Positions 8,547-16,929 of a stretch of 64,000 nt of DNA are shown here, piece after piece. Made by a program: the position numbers and the translations under genes. Source of the DNA: Paenibacillus glycanilyticus (lineage in GTDB: Bacteria > Bacillota > Bacilli > Paenibacillales > Paenibacillaceae). The DNA lies in contig NZ_JAMBNP010000009.1 in assembly GCF_023715145.1 (NCBI RefSeq), forward strand, positions 62,001 through 126,000, read 5' to 3'. Positions within the stretch are counted from its first letter, which is position 1, and the number at the start of each line of letters is the position of its first letter. The notes under the pieces are model-generated. The model saw only the letters and a program-made list of their open reading frames with translations. It made no database searches and was not told where the DNA came from.

Positions 8547-9533
8547 ATGACCGTGGAGACAAAGGTATGGGACGGCGGATGGATTCAGGTAAAGATTCCG
8601 CTTCCTTTTACGTTAAAGTGGGTTAATAGTTATTTGATTCCGGAGAGCGGGGGGAGCTATACCCTCGTTGATCCTGGATTGCATACGGACGAAGCTCTTG
8701 CAGCCTGGGAAGAGGCCTTCCTGAATCATGGCGTTATAATGGAGCAAATTACCCGTATTGTGCTTACGCATCAGCATCCGGATCATTATGGCCTGGCGGG
8801 GTACTTTCAGGAACGGACGGGCTCGCCGGTCTTTATCTCGGAACGCTCTCACGGGTATACGAGACGGCTATGGGGAGAGAGCAGCACTTACGCGGATGAG
8901 CTCCGTGCGCACTTCGCTATCCATGGGATGCCGGAGGAGTTAACGCTTGAGATCAAGAATAACCTTGACGGGTTTGTCCGGAAGGTGTCTCCTCAGCCTC
9001 AAGTCACTTATTTGAACCCTGGCGATACGTTTCAGCTTGGCGGATTGGAATGGCAGATGATTGACGCGCCGGGCCATGCCTTTGGACAGCTGTGCTTCTA
9101 TCAGCCGGACAACAAATACATGCTTTGCGGTGACCAGGTGCTGCCGCATATCACGCCTAATATTGCGTTTAATCCCGGAGAGGAAGAGGATCCGCTAGGC
9201 TGCTTCCTGAAAAGCCTGGACGAGCTATACGACTATAAGGTGGAGCTGGCCTTTCCGGGTCACCGCGAGCCGTTCACCGATTTTGCCAACCGGATTATTG
9301 AAATCAAGCAGCATCATGGCCGGCGCCTGAACAAGATCTGGGAAATATTGCGAGTGCCCAGCAGCGCTTTTGAGCTTTGCGAGCATTTGTTTGGCGGTCA
9401 TCTGCGGACGAATCCCCATAACTTGCGCTTTGCGATGTCGGAGACGATCGCCCATCTTCATTATTTGGAGAAGCGGGGAAAGGTCGTTCGGACCGGAACA
9501 ACGGATACCGTTATGTTTCGTACGGCTGAATAA
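8547..9533 (+). CDS. MBL-fold metallo-hydrolase
   Basis: A 328-residue metallo-beta-lactamase-fold hydrolase. The zinc motif THQHPDHYG is at about residues 75-83, with further ligands in DAPGHAFGQ, CGDQVLPHI and FPGHREPF. The C-terminal about 90 residues form a helical, winged-helix-like tail (ETIAHLHYLEKRGKVVRTG) seen in a YqjP/LACTB2-like subgroup. The substrate is unknown. SD AAGGGAGG precedes ATG 8547. A terminator follows, so it appears to be transcribed alone. Confidence 0.85.
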   Translation: MTVETKVWDGGWIQVKIPLPFTLKWVNSYLIPESGGSYTLVDPGLHTDEALAAWEEAFLNHGVIMEQITRIVLTHQHPDHYGLAGYFQERTGSPVFISERSHGYTRRLWGESSTYADELRAHFAIHGMPEELTLEIKNNLDGFVRKVSPQPQVTYLNPGDTFQLGGLEWQMIDAPGHAFGQLCFYQPDNKYMLCGDQVLPHITPNIAFNPGEEEDPLGCFLKSLDELYDYKVELAFPGHREPFTDFANRIIEIKQHHGRRLNKIWEILRVPSSAFELCEHLFGGHLRTNPHNLRFAMSETIAHLHYLEKRGKVVRTGTTDTVMFRTAE

Positions 9534-9543
9534 GGAATGAGCG

Positions 9544-9574
9544 AAGGCTTCACGGAGGTGGGGCCTTTTTCTTA
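9544..9574 (+). terminator. intrinsic terminator after the MBL-fold gene
   Basis: AAGGCTTCAC (9544-9553) pairs with GTGGGGCCTT (9558-9567) using two G-U pairs. A run of T follows. It also lies at the 3' end of the convergent sulfotransferase gene. Confidence 0.7.
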
Positions 9575-10291
9575 TTTTCTCGCTTCTCTTAAATAAGCCT
9601 TGAGCTTTTTTTCCTGTTCATAGGACAGATCGAATATACGTTCATTAAATTGCCTGTACGCATATTCGTACAGCTTTTGGTCGATTTCGTTTTTTTGCAG
9701 AATACTTTTGACCGCTTGGCCGGATAGCTTAAGATCTGAATGACGCCCCGGTGTAACATTTACTTTGGGATAATGCTTCGGCTCCCAGTTCATCATGCGC
9801 ATAAACAAATATAAAGACATGTCATACTGCTCCGTAATGCCGACAAAGGCAAATTCATTAGCAAGAAGATCCCGGGCTTTTTTGTAATTCGGATAGGGAT
9901 TGTTGAGCTCGCCGGTGATCATTCTGGACTGCAGATTGCAGTATTCAAGATCATAGAAGGGGTCAAGCGCATACTCCTCGAAAGTTAGCTCCTTATTATA
10001 AGAAATGACATATTTAGGATTTTTGTATTTGAAATAAAAGTAGGAAAGCGTTCGTTCAAGGGGATTGCGCAGCATCGTCACGTATTGAAAGGGACGGTCC
10101 GTGAAGTGGTGAATGCCATAGATGAAATGTCCGCATAAGGCATCTGCGTGTATAAGCCGTTCACTAAGCTGAATACCGTTTGACATGGTATAGAAGTGCA
10201 CCGTATTCGGGCAATTCTCGTTAATAGCCTGGGTAAAAGAAGATCCCCCCGTTTTCGGAAGATGCAAGTAAAGAAGCAGCTTGTCGGTCAC
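9572..10291 (-). CDS. sulfotransferase family protein (PAPS-dependent)
   Basis: A 239-residue protein with the two PAPS-binding hallmarks of sulfotransferases: the 5'-phosphosulfate loop LPKTGGSSF (about residues 11-19) and the 3'-phosphate motif RNPLERTLSYF (about 75-85). This pattern fits the heparan-sulfate-type (Sulfotransfer_2-like) families acting on carbohydrates, but the acceptor is unknown. The chosen start is GTG 10291, which overlaps the cysC stop as GTGA and has GGGGAGA upstream. An in-frame ATG at 10333 lies inside cysC. The gene looks more AT-rich than its neighbours, consistent with transfer. It is coupled to the APS kinase that makes its donor. Confidence 0.82.
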   Translation of the reverse strand: MTDKLLLYLHLPKTGGSSFTQAINENCPNTVHFYTMSNGIQLSERLIHADALCGHFIYGIHHFTDRPFQYVTMLRNPLERTLSYFYFKYKNPKYVISYNKELTFEEYALDPFYDLEYCNLQSRMITGELNNPYPNYKKARDLLANEFAFVGITEQYDMSLYLFMRMMNWEPKHYPKVNVTPGRHSDLKLSGQAVKSILQKNEIDQKLYEYAYRQFNERIFDLSYEQEKKLKAYLREARK

Positions 10292-10914
10292 TTTGTCTCC
10301 CCTTCTTCCTTGTTGGAATAAATGATCCCGCAACGCCGGATATAAGCCATAATCTCGTTAACGGAATCAGACACCGTTTGTTTGTTAGTCTCGAGAACAA
10401 GCTCCGGTTGAAGAGGCGCCTCGTATGGCGCGGAAACGCCGGTGAAATGCGCGATTTCTCCGGATCGGGCTTTTTTGTACAGCCCTTTGGGATCCCTCTT
10501 TTCGCATTCCTCAACGGTGCATTGCACATATACTTCGATAAAATCAACCGGGCGGATGGACGCTCGCACCTTGTCGCGGTCCTGCCTGTAAGGAGAGATC
10601 GCCGCCACAATCGTGATGATCCCCGCATCAACAAACAGCTTGGCGGTTTCTCCGATTCTGCGGATATTCTCTGACCGGTCCTCCGGCCGAAAGCCTAGAT
10701 CCCGATTCAGCCCGTAACGGAGATTATCGCCGTCCAGAATATAACTCCGGCAATTGAGATTAACCAGCTCTTGCTCTATGGCTGCCGCTAAGGTGGATTT
10801 GCCGGAGCCCGATAGTCCGGTTAACCACAGGATGCAGCTTTGATGACCATTGAGAAGCTGTCTATCTTCCCGCGTTATCCCGAAGTCATGCTTAACGATA
10901 TGATTCTCGCTCAT
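10288..10914 (-). CDS. cysC: adenylylsulfate (APS) kinase
   Basis: A 208-residue APS kinase that phosphorylates adenylylsulfate to PAPS. The P-loop GLSGSGKST is at residues 33-41. The segments LDGDNLRYGLNRDLGF, RSENIRRIGETAKLF and ISPYRQDRD are characteristic of CysC. The stop overlaps the sulfotransferase start, so the PAPS maker and PAPS user are made from one message. No ATP sulfurylase (sat/cysD) or PAPS reductase is present within the window. This suggests a dedicated sulfation role rather than assimilation. Confidence 0.93.
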   Translation of the reverse strand: MSENHIVKHDFGITREDRQLLNGHQSCILWLTGLSGSGKSTLAAAIEQELVNLNCRSYILDGDNLRYGLNRDLGFRPEDRSENIRRIGETAKLFVDAGIITIVAAISPYRQDRDKVRASIRPVDFIEVYVQCTVEECEKRDPKGLYKKARSGEIAHFTGVSAPYEAPLQPELVLETNKQTVSDSVNEIMAYIRRCGIIYSNKEEGETK

Positions 10915-11001
10915 CCTTCTCTGGTCACTCCTCTCTCATTCGCTCACTACTAAATTATTCCAATAAAATAGAAAAGGTTCAGAGAGAAAAGCGGGCAAAA
11001 G

Positions 11002-11034
11002 AAAAAGCTGCCCTACAGGTGTAGGACAGCTTTT
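11002..11034 (-). terminator. intrinsic terminator after pgpA
   Basis: AAAAGCTG(C)CCTACA / TGTAGG(A)CAGCTTTT hairpin (11002-11034). On the minus strand it is followed by a T-rich tail, so it terminates the pgpA transcript. Confidence 0.75.
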
Positions 11035-11044
11035 CTGCCAGTTT

Positions 11045-11584
11045 CTATTCCTTTAATCGTTCTGCTTCTTCTTCGCGTCCAGCTTGCTTGCGATGGGCAA
11101 GTCGACTTGCCGCGGAAGCTGCGATGGCTCCAACGATGTCATCCAGGAAGGTATGGATCTGACCATCGTTCTTGTCATTAAGCTTCTTCAAGATGCCGGG
11201 CTTCAGCTTGTCGATATAGCCAAAATTCGTAAATCCAATACTGCCGTAAACATTAACAATGGACAGGGCTAATATTTCATCGCAGCCGTATAGGCTTTCG
11301 TCATTTCTGACCATTTCTTGAAGCGGTGCCATCAGCTTGCCTTCCTCCGCCAAAAGATCAAGCTGGATGCCGGTCAATACGGCATTCTGCACTTCTCTTT
11401 TAGACAGGACGGACTCGACGTGATCGATGCAATCGTCCAGTGTCAGTTCAGGATAATAATCCTTCTGCAGAAAATGAACGAGCTGCGCAATGGAAGTTTT
11501 GGACACGCCTCGTTTCTCGAGCCATTCGTTTGTTGCGTCCGCAACCTCTCGGCTGTTCAAGCTGTAAGTGACTTGATTAAACAA
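11045..11584 (-). CDS. pgpA: phosphatidylglycerophosphatase A family protein (YutG-like)
   Basis: A 179-residue PgpA/YutG-type protein, predicted to dephosphorylate phosphatidylglycerol-phosphate. The conserved core runs LLAEEGKL, CDEILALSIVNVYGSIG, NFGYIDKLKPGIL and ends in LDDIVGAIAASAASRLAHR, matching YutG of Bacillus closely. The chosen start is TTG 11584 with AGGGGG eight bases upstream. A longer reading from TTG 11614 would place the SD inside the coding region. It is soluble, unlike membrane PgpA of proteobacteria, so catalytic activity is family inference. It has its own terminator. Confidence 0.8.
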   Translation of the reverse strand: MFNQVTYSLNSREVADATNEWLEKRGVSKTSIAQLVHFLQKDYYPELTLDDCIDHVESVLSKREVQNAVLTGIQLDLLAEEGKLMAPLQEMVRNDESLYGCDEILALSIVNVYGSIGFTNFGYIDKLKPGILKKLNDKNDGQIHTFLDDIVGAIAASAASRLAHRKQAGREEEAERLKE

Positions 11585-11717
11585 TTTGATTACCCCCTCA
11601 GATTTTGTGGACAAAACTGGTCTAAAAAAGGGAAGGGCTCGTATACATAGTACTACAAATTAACAAATGTACAAAGCCGCCGAACAGGCAATACCAAAAT
11701 TTGGGGAGGAAAAAGTA

Positions 11718-12782
11718 ATGACTCAAACAAAATGGATCCGCCGTGCAGCAATTTGCGGTGTGCTGGTATTTCCCATCCTGGCAACAGGATGCGGCTTGAT
11801 CTCGCAGGATACAAAAGGGGAGATCGACCCGCCGCAGCAAACGGAATCAACAGGTGCTGTAGACGGCACAAACACCGGACAGGCTGTACAGCCTGGACAA
11901 GACGACGATTCCAATCTGACCGTCTACCTCGAGGATCCCAACGGGTATCTCGCACCGGTATCACTGAAAACAGCACTTACCGAAAATGCGGTTGATGAAG
12001 CCGGCAAAAAGGCGCTTGAAATCATGGTGGACGGCGGAAGCTTCGCCAACCAGCTGCCGGAGGATTTCCGGGCGGTTCTTCCAAAAGGTACCGAAGTTAA
12101 GTCGCTTCACATCGATCCCAAAACGCAGCTCGCAACCATTGAATTTGGCGGAACCTTCAGCGATTATCCGGCAACGGACGAGCGCACGATCGTAGAGGCC
12201 ATCACTTGGACGATTACGGCCATGGGCGCAAAAGGCGTGGAGCTGTGGTATGAAGGCGCCAAACTGCCGGAAATGCCGCAGGACGGCTTCCCGCTTGATG
12301 AGCCGCTGACACGTTCCGTAGGGATCAATCTTGAAGCTGCCGATGGCGTCAACTATTTGAACTCGACGCCGGTTACCCTGTACTTCTCGTCCCAAACTTC
12401 GAGCGATGAACAATATTATGTACCGGTTACCCGTTTGATTAACCGTACAGAGGAGTCCGCCGCGCAGGCTGCTTTGGAACAGCTGATCACCGGCCCGCTG
12501 AACGCCAAGAATCTGACGGCGGTTCTGACCAATGATGTGGAAGTGACAAGCATCAATCAAAAGGATGACACGGTAACGGTGGATCTGAAAGACCAGGCGT
12601 TTGAACAAGGTCTTCCTGCTCCTGCGGAAATGCTGGAAGCGATCGTTCTGTCAATCACCGAAAACACTGGCGCAGCCAAAGTTCAAATTACCTTGAACGG
12701 CCAAAAGGTGACGGATGAGAACAATGTGGATTACAGCACGCCAGTATCCCGTCCGCATCATGTAAACGCGATTAAGAGCTAA
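11718..12782 (+). CDS. gerM: GerMN-domain lipoprotein, spore/germination protein GerM
   Basis: A 354-residue lipoprotein. A signal peptide of about 24 residues ends in the lipobox LATGC, with Cys25 lipidated. Two GerMN repeats follow: roughly residues 65-190 (LTVYLEDPNGYLAPV...) and 210-345 (VTLYFSSQTSSDEQYYVPV...). GerM is needed for sporulation and germination in Bacillus. The start at 11718 has GGGGAGG upstream. The order gerM-rph-rdgB is the same as in B. subtilis, which supports the name. A strong terminator separates it from rph. Confidence 0.88.
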   Translation: MTQTKWIRRAAICGVLVFPILATGCGLISQDTKGEIDPPQQTESTGAVDGTNTGQAVQPGQDDDSNLTVYLEDPNGYLAPVSLKTALTENAVDEAGKKALEIMVDGGSFANQLPEDFRAVLPKGTEVKSLHIDPKTQLATIEFGGTFSDYPATDERTIVEAITWTITAMGAKGVELWYEGAKLPEMPQDGFPLDEPLTRSVGINLEAADGVNYLNSTPVTLYFSSQTSSDEQYYVPVTRLINRTEESAAQAALEQLITGPLNAKNLTAVLTNDVEVTSINQKDDTVTVDLKDQAFEQGLPAPAEMLEAIVLSITENTGAAKVQITLNGQKVTDENNVDYSTPVSRPHHVNAIKS

Positions 12783-12803
12783 GGCGGCTTTATCGGCAAA
12801 AAA

Positions 12804-12846
12804 AGCAGCTCCGTTTGGTCCAAGTGACCTTGCGGAGCTGCTTTTT
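12804..12846 (+). terminator. intrinsic terminator after gerM
   Basis: A 10-bp perfect stem AGCAGCTCCG (12804-12813) / CGGAGCTGCT (12833-12842) is followed by TTTT. Confidence 0.85.
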
Positions 12847-12946
12847 CACATAAAAGATGCTTTTCACAAGTCACTTTGGTAAAATAGGAAAGATTGCAAA
12901 GCCACTACATACTAGTTAAAGCGAAAGATGCAGGAGGAACATAAGG

Positions 12947-13684
12947 ATGCGAACAGACGGTCGGCAACCAAGCCAGCTTCGGCCGGTTACGATAACGACA
13001 GGCGTTAATAAATATGCGGAGGGCTCCGTTCTTATCGAAGTTGGCGAGACAAAGGTGATTTGTACGGCCAGCGTTGAGGAGCGGGTGCCGCCATTCATGA
13101 AGGGACAGGGCAAGGGCTGGATTAACGCCGAGTATGCCATGCTGCCGCGGGCTACGCATTCCCGCAACCAGCGGGAAGCGGCCAAGGGCAAGCTGTCCGG
13201 ACGGACGATGGAAATTCAGCGTCTGATCGGACGCGCGCTTCGCTCAGTCGTAGATTTGCAGGCGCTTGGCGAACGGACCATTACACTCGACTGCGATGTC
13301 ATCCAGGCAGACGGCGGTACGCGCACAACGTCCATTACGGGCGCGTTTGTGGCGTTGTGTCTTGCGGTGAACAAGCTGTCGAAAACAACGCAGTTTGCAA
13401 AATACCCGATTACCGATTTTCTTGCTTCGGTCAGCGTAGGCGTTATTCAGGAGCGCGCATTGCTTGACTTGAATTACGACGAGGACTCCAAGGCAAAGGT
13501 CGACATGAACGTGGTGATGACCGGAGGCGGCAAATTTGTTGAGCTGCAGGGTACCGGTGAAGATGCCCCGTTCTCGCGGGAGGAATTAAACCAGCTTCTG
13601 GAATTGGCGGAAGGCGGGATTGAGGAACTGATCGAGAAGCAGCGTGCGGCATTAGGAGAGATTGCGGAGCGAATCGGGGGATAA
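12947..13684 (+). CDS. rph: ribonuclease PH
   Basis: A 245-residue phosphorolytic 3'-5' exoribonuclease that trims tRNA 3' ends. The N-terminal RxDGRQPSQLRPV signature and the segments GEGWINAEYAMLPRAT-like (here GKGWINAEYAMLPRAT), GERTITLDCDVIQADGGTRT and SVGVIQERALLDLNYDED are typical of the family, including the phosphate-binding and catalytic Asp residues. Length matches the family. SD GGAGGAAC precedes ATG 12947. It is followed after five bases by rdgB, so the pair is translationally linked. Confidence 0.96.
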   Translation: MRTDGRQPSQLRPVTITTGVNKYAEGSVLIEVGETKVICTASVEERVPPFMKGQGKGWINAEYAMLPRATHSRNQREAAKGKLSGRTMEIQRLIGRALRSVVDLQALGERTITLDCDVIQADGGTRTTSITGAFVALCLAVNKLSKTTQFAKYPITDFLASVSVGVIQERALLDLNYDEDSKAKVDMNVVMTGGGKFVELQGTGEDAPFSREELNQLLELAEGGIEELIEKQRAALGEIAERIGG

Positions 13685-13689
13685 TCGAA

Positions 13690-14319
13690 GTGACACAGCC
13701 AATATTGATCGCGACCAAAAATGAGGGCAAAGTAAAGGAATTCGCTCATGCCTTTGCCAAGCTTGGCAGAACGGTTGCCAGCTTGAACGAGTATCCGGCT
13801 TTTCCCGATATTGTGGAAAACGGCGATACGTTCTCAGCCAATGCCCGCATTAAAGCAAAGGCGGCAGGCGATGCGTTCCAGGTGCCAGTGCTCGCTGATG
13901 ATTCCGGCCTTCGCGTCACTGCGCTCGGCGGAGCCCCCGGGGTCTATTCAGCCCGTTACTCCGGCGAAGGCGCGACTGACGCGTCTAACAATGCAAAGCT
14001 GCTAGAGGAGCTGAGGCGCCTGAACGCCCCGGATGCGGCAGAGCCGCTTGCGGACGGTACAAGGCTGCTAAGTCCTGCTCAGTTTGTTTGCGTGCTCGCC
14101 TTGTATGACCCGGCAACCGGAAAGATTGTCGAGACAGAAGGCACGGTCGACGGCTTTATTGCCGAGCGTCCGCGCGGCGAAGGCGGATTTGGCTATGATC
14201 CGTTATTCTGGCTTCCGCAGCTTGACCGCTCGATGGCGGAGTTGACCAAGGAAGAGAAGCAGGCGATCAGCCATCGCGGCAATGCTCTCGCGAAGCTGAT
14301 CGAGATGCTTGCCAACTAA
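13690..14319 (+). CDS. rdgB: XTP/dITP diphosphatase (RdgB/HAM1 family)
   Basis: A 209-residue non-canonical purine NTP pyrophosphatase that removes dITP and XTP from the nucleotide pool. It begins LIATKNEGKVKEF, carries DDSGLRVTALGGAPGVYSARY, and ends FGYDPLFWLP and ISHRGNALAKL, the nucleotide-binding and base-recognition segments. The start is GTG 13690, five bases after rph. There is a short insertion near residues 115-135 (NAPDAAEPLADGTRLLSP) relative to compact homologues. The B. subtilis counterpart ysnA sits in the same place. Confidence 0.94.
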   Translation: MTQPILIATKNEGKVKEFAHAFAKLGRTVASLNEYPAFPDIVENGDTFSANARIKAKAAGDAFQVPVLADDSGLRVTALGGAPGVYSARYSGEGATDASNNAKLLEELRRLNAPDAAEPLADGTRLLSPAQFVCVLALYDPATGKIVETEGTVDGFIAERPRGEGGFGYDPLFWLPQLDRSMAELTKEEKQAISHRGNALAKLIEMLAN

Positions 14320-14333
14320 ATAAGGCCAGCACG

Positions 14334-14367
14334 AAAACGTCACCGGATTGCTCCGGTGACGTTTTTT
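14334..14367. terminator. terminator between rdgB and asnB
   Basis: AAAACGTCACCGG / CCGGTGACGTTTTTT with a 6-base loop. A T-run on the plus strand and an A-run on the left arm let it serve both convergent genes. Confidence 0.85.
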
Positions 14368-14393
14368 CTCTTTTTAACATTGTGCAGCGAGCG

Positions 14394-16238
14394 TTACTTT
14401 ACGCTTACTCCGTACTCCTTCAGCCAAGTATTCACCTGATACAAATAGGCGAACAGCTGCGGACCGGACATCAATTGTCCGAACCAAGGAATATTCGACT
14501 TCGCCGAATCGGATTCCGCCAGCTCTCTAAGCTTGCTTACATTAATGAGCGGAAGCAGCGGAGAGGACGGATCGTTTAGGATGTCGAGGAACAGGCCTTT
14601 TACGGCTGCAAGGTAGTTCGGGTTATGCGTCTTCGGATACGGGCTTTTCTTGCGGGTGACCACATCGTCGGGAAGCACGCCCTTCAACGCCCGGCGAAGA
14701 ATGCCCTTCTCGCGGTCGCCGGCTGTCTTGATCTCCCAAGGGATATTCCATACGTACTGCACCAGGCGGTGATCGCAGAACGGGACGCGAACTTCAAGGC
14801 CGGCGGCCATGCTCATCCTATCCTTCCGGTCGAGTAGAGTAGGCATAAAGCGCGTAATGTTCAAATAAGACATTTTGCGCATTTTGCGTACCGTCTCGGA
14901 TTCCCCATCCAGATGCGGCACTTCGGCAATAGCCTGCGCATAACGGTCGCCGATGTAATCAAGGGGCTTGATCCAGGCTGCAACATCCGGTGCGAGCAGC
15001 TCGGCACGCATGGAAGAAGCCAGGGACCACGGGAACGTGTTGGCGCTTAACGCTTCCTCGCGATGGAACCAAGGATAACCGCCGAAGATCTCATCGGCCG
15101 CTTCGCCGGAGATCGCAACCGTCGCCCCTTTTTTGATCTCGCGGCAGAACAGCAGGAGGGAGGCATCCACGTCCGCCATGCCCGGCAAATCACGGGCGAG
15201 GGTAGCGTCTCGAAGCGCGCCAACAAGCTCTGGCGTATCGAACTGTATCGGATGATGAATCGTATTCAGATGACTGGTCATCCGCTCAATCCAAGGGGCG
15301 TCGCTGTTCGGCTGGAAGGCATGCGCTTTGAAATGCTTGTCATTATCCCTATAGTCGACGGAATACGTATGAACATTGCCTTGACCGGTTTGCTCATAAT
15401 AGCGCACGGCAAGCGTTGTTAACGCGCTGGAGTCAAGACCGCCGGAGAGCAGCGTTCCAACCGGCACGTCCGATACAAGCTGGCGCTCTGTTGTATCTTT
15501 CAGGAGCTCGCGGACATGTTCGGCCGTAGCATCCACATCCTCTTCATGAGGAATGCTTTCAAGGCTCCAATATTTGGTTTTGCGGCTGCCGGAGCGGTTC
15601 ACCGTCATGCATTGACCCGGCAATAGCTCGGTAATATCCTTGTAGACCCCTTGGCCAGGCGTACGCGCGGGACCCATAATAAAGATTTCCGCCAAGCCTT
15701 CCGCTCCTACCTCGGCTTTGACAGCCGGATGTGCCAGGATGGCTTTAGGCTCCGAACCAAAAATAAAAAGTCCATCCGCGAAGCTGATGAACAGCGGTTT
15801 TACGCCAAGTCTGTCGCGGGCCAGAAACAGCTCCTGCTCGGTAACATCCCAGATAGCAAAAGCGAAGATGCCGTTAAACCGTTCGACGCAGGCTTTACCC
15901 CATTCCATGAAAGACACAAGCAGCACTTCCGTGTCGCAGTGCGTGGTAAAGGTTCTGCCCCGGTCCTCCAGTTCCTTCCTTAATTCAAGCGCATTGTAAA
16001 GCTCGCCGTTATAGACAACGACATATGTGTCATCGCCCGAGCGCCGAATCATCGGCTGAGCGCCATTCTCGGGATCAATTACGCTGAGTCTGCGGTGACC
16101 AAGCGCGCAATTTGGCGATATCCATGTACCCGACGCATCAGGACCGCGCAGCGATAATGTCTCTGTCATTTTGACCAGGCTGCTGCTGTCTTGGGTTAAA
16201 TCCCGGGTCCAATCGATCCAGCCGGTTATTCCACACAT
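14394..16238 (-). CDS. asnB: asparagine synthase (glutamine-hydrolysing)
   Basis: A 614-residue class II glutamine amidotransferase. Cys2 in MCGITGWID is the glutaminase nucleophile, and RLSVIDPENGAQPM and YNGELYN follow in the Ntn domain. The synthetase domain has the PP-loop LLSGGLDSSALT near residue 265 and SGEAADEIFGGYPWF. It makes asparagine from aspartate, glutamine and ATP. SD GAGAGGAATGAG precedes the start. It is transcribed alone on the minus strand. Some AsnB paralogues amidate cell-wall components, so the exact substrate is not proven. Confidence 0.93.
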   Translation of the reverse strand: MCGITGWIDWTRDLTQDSSSLVKMTETLSLRGPDASGTWISPNCALGHRRLSVIDPENGAQPMIRRSGDDTYVVVYNGELYNALELRKELEDRGRTFTTHCDTEVLLVSFMEWGKACVERFNGIFAFAIWDVTEQELFLARDRLGVKPLFISFADGLFIFGSEPKAILAHPAVKAEVGAEGLAEIFIMGPARTPGQGVYKDITELLPGQCMTVNRSGSRKTKYWSLESIPHEEDVDATAEHVRELLKDTTERQLVSDVPVGTLLSGGLDSSALTTLAVRYYEQTGQGNVHTYSVDYRDNDKHFKAHAFQPNSDAPWIERMTSHLNTIHHPIQFDTPELVGALRDATLARDLPGMADVDASLLLFCREIKKGATVAISGEAADEIFGGYPWFHREEALSANTFPWSLASSMRAELLAPDVAAWIKPLDYIGDRYAQAIAEVPHLDGESETVRKMRKMSYLNITRFMPTLLDRKDRMSMAAGLEVRVPFCDHRLVQYVWNIPWEIKTAGDREKGILRRALKGVLPDDVVTRKKSPYPKTHNPNYLAAVKGLFLDILNDPSSPLLPLINVSKLRELAESDSAKSNIPWFGQLMSGPQLFAYLYQVNTWLKEYGVSVK

Positions 16239-16370
16239 ATTCTCATTCCTCTCTTCTGCTGGACTCCTGTAGCGATAATATCCGTTATATGCTGAAAAAA
16301 GGGATAAAATGTCTGTCCGCAGGGGGATGCTAAGAGCGCATGTTTGTAAAAAGGAGCTGAGAATTAATCG

Positions 16371-16718
16371 ATGTCAGGCGATGAGCGCAAAAAATATTAT
16401 GTATCGGTCCAGGCCGGACAAATTTTGCAGGATCAGGGAGCGGCTTCCTATGAGCTGGAGATTACGGCTAACGATGAGGAATTCAATCAGCTGCAGGTGA
16501 TGTTCGAGGATTTATCGAGCATGGACGAAGCGATAACGGGGCATTACAATTACGCGGTCGGCACCCTGCAGGATGAAACTACAGACAAACGCATGAATGC
16601 AGGCTATGATGCCATTCTTCGTGATATCTATTTGTTTATACATGAGCATGGGACAGAAGGCACCCGCAAGCATGTAGAGTCGATGGGCATACTGGATCCA
16701 GGCAGACTACAAGGATAA
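16371..16718 (+). CDS. conserved hypothetical protein
   Basis: A 115-residue soluble, acidic protein with no signal peptide or membrane helix. I do not recognise the family. The N-terminal half looks like a beta-rich segment (KKYYVSVQAGQILQ, YELEITAND). The second half is mostly helical (GYDAILRDIYLFIHEHGTEGTRKHVESMG). SD AAAAAGGAGC precedes ATG 16371. It is divergent from asnB and is followed by an unusually long, palindrome-rich terminator-like structure. Confidence 0.7.
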   Translation: MSGDERKKYYVSVQAGQILQDQGAASYELEITANDEEFNQLQVMFEDLSSMDEAITGHYNYAVGTLQDETTDKRMNAGYDAILRDIYLFIHEHGTEGTRKHVESMGILDPGRLQG

Positions 16719-16724
16719 CATCCA

Positions 16725-16818
16725 AGGATAATGAACACTCTTGACGCGCAAAGCGAAAGCTTTCGAAGCAGCCACGCTTCGTATGGCTTTAACCGGGAGG
16801 GCATTATCCTTTTTTTGT
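16725..16818 (+). terminator. long terminator-like structure with internal palindromes
   Basis: AAGGATAATG (16725-16734) pairs perfectly with CATTATCCTT (16802-16811), followed by TTTTTTG. The 67-base interior holds the 12-bp palindrome CGAAAGCTTTCG (16754-16765) and an overlapping CGAAGC...GCTTCG hairpin (16764-16781). The interior core GCTTTCGAAGC matches the core of hairpin array D. Confidence 0.6.
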
Positions 16819-16929
16819 AAGGCAGATTCTTTGAAACTAACGGATTTTGTTACCTTTATGATACCTTTATTAGGCGAGGAGTGGTACAATAGGAGGATAA
16901 AACTAGTATTATAGTGGAGGCATCAAGCA

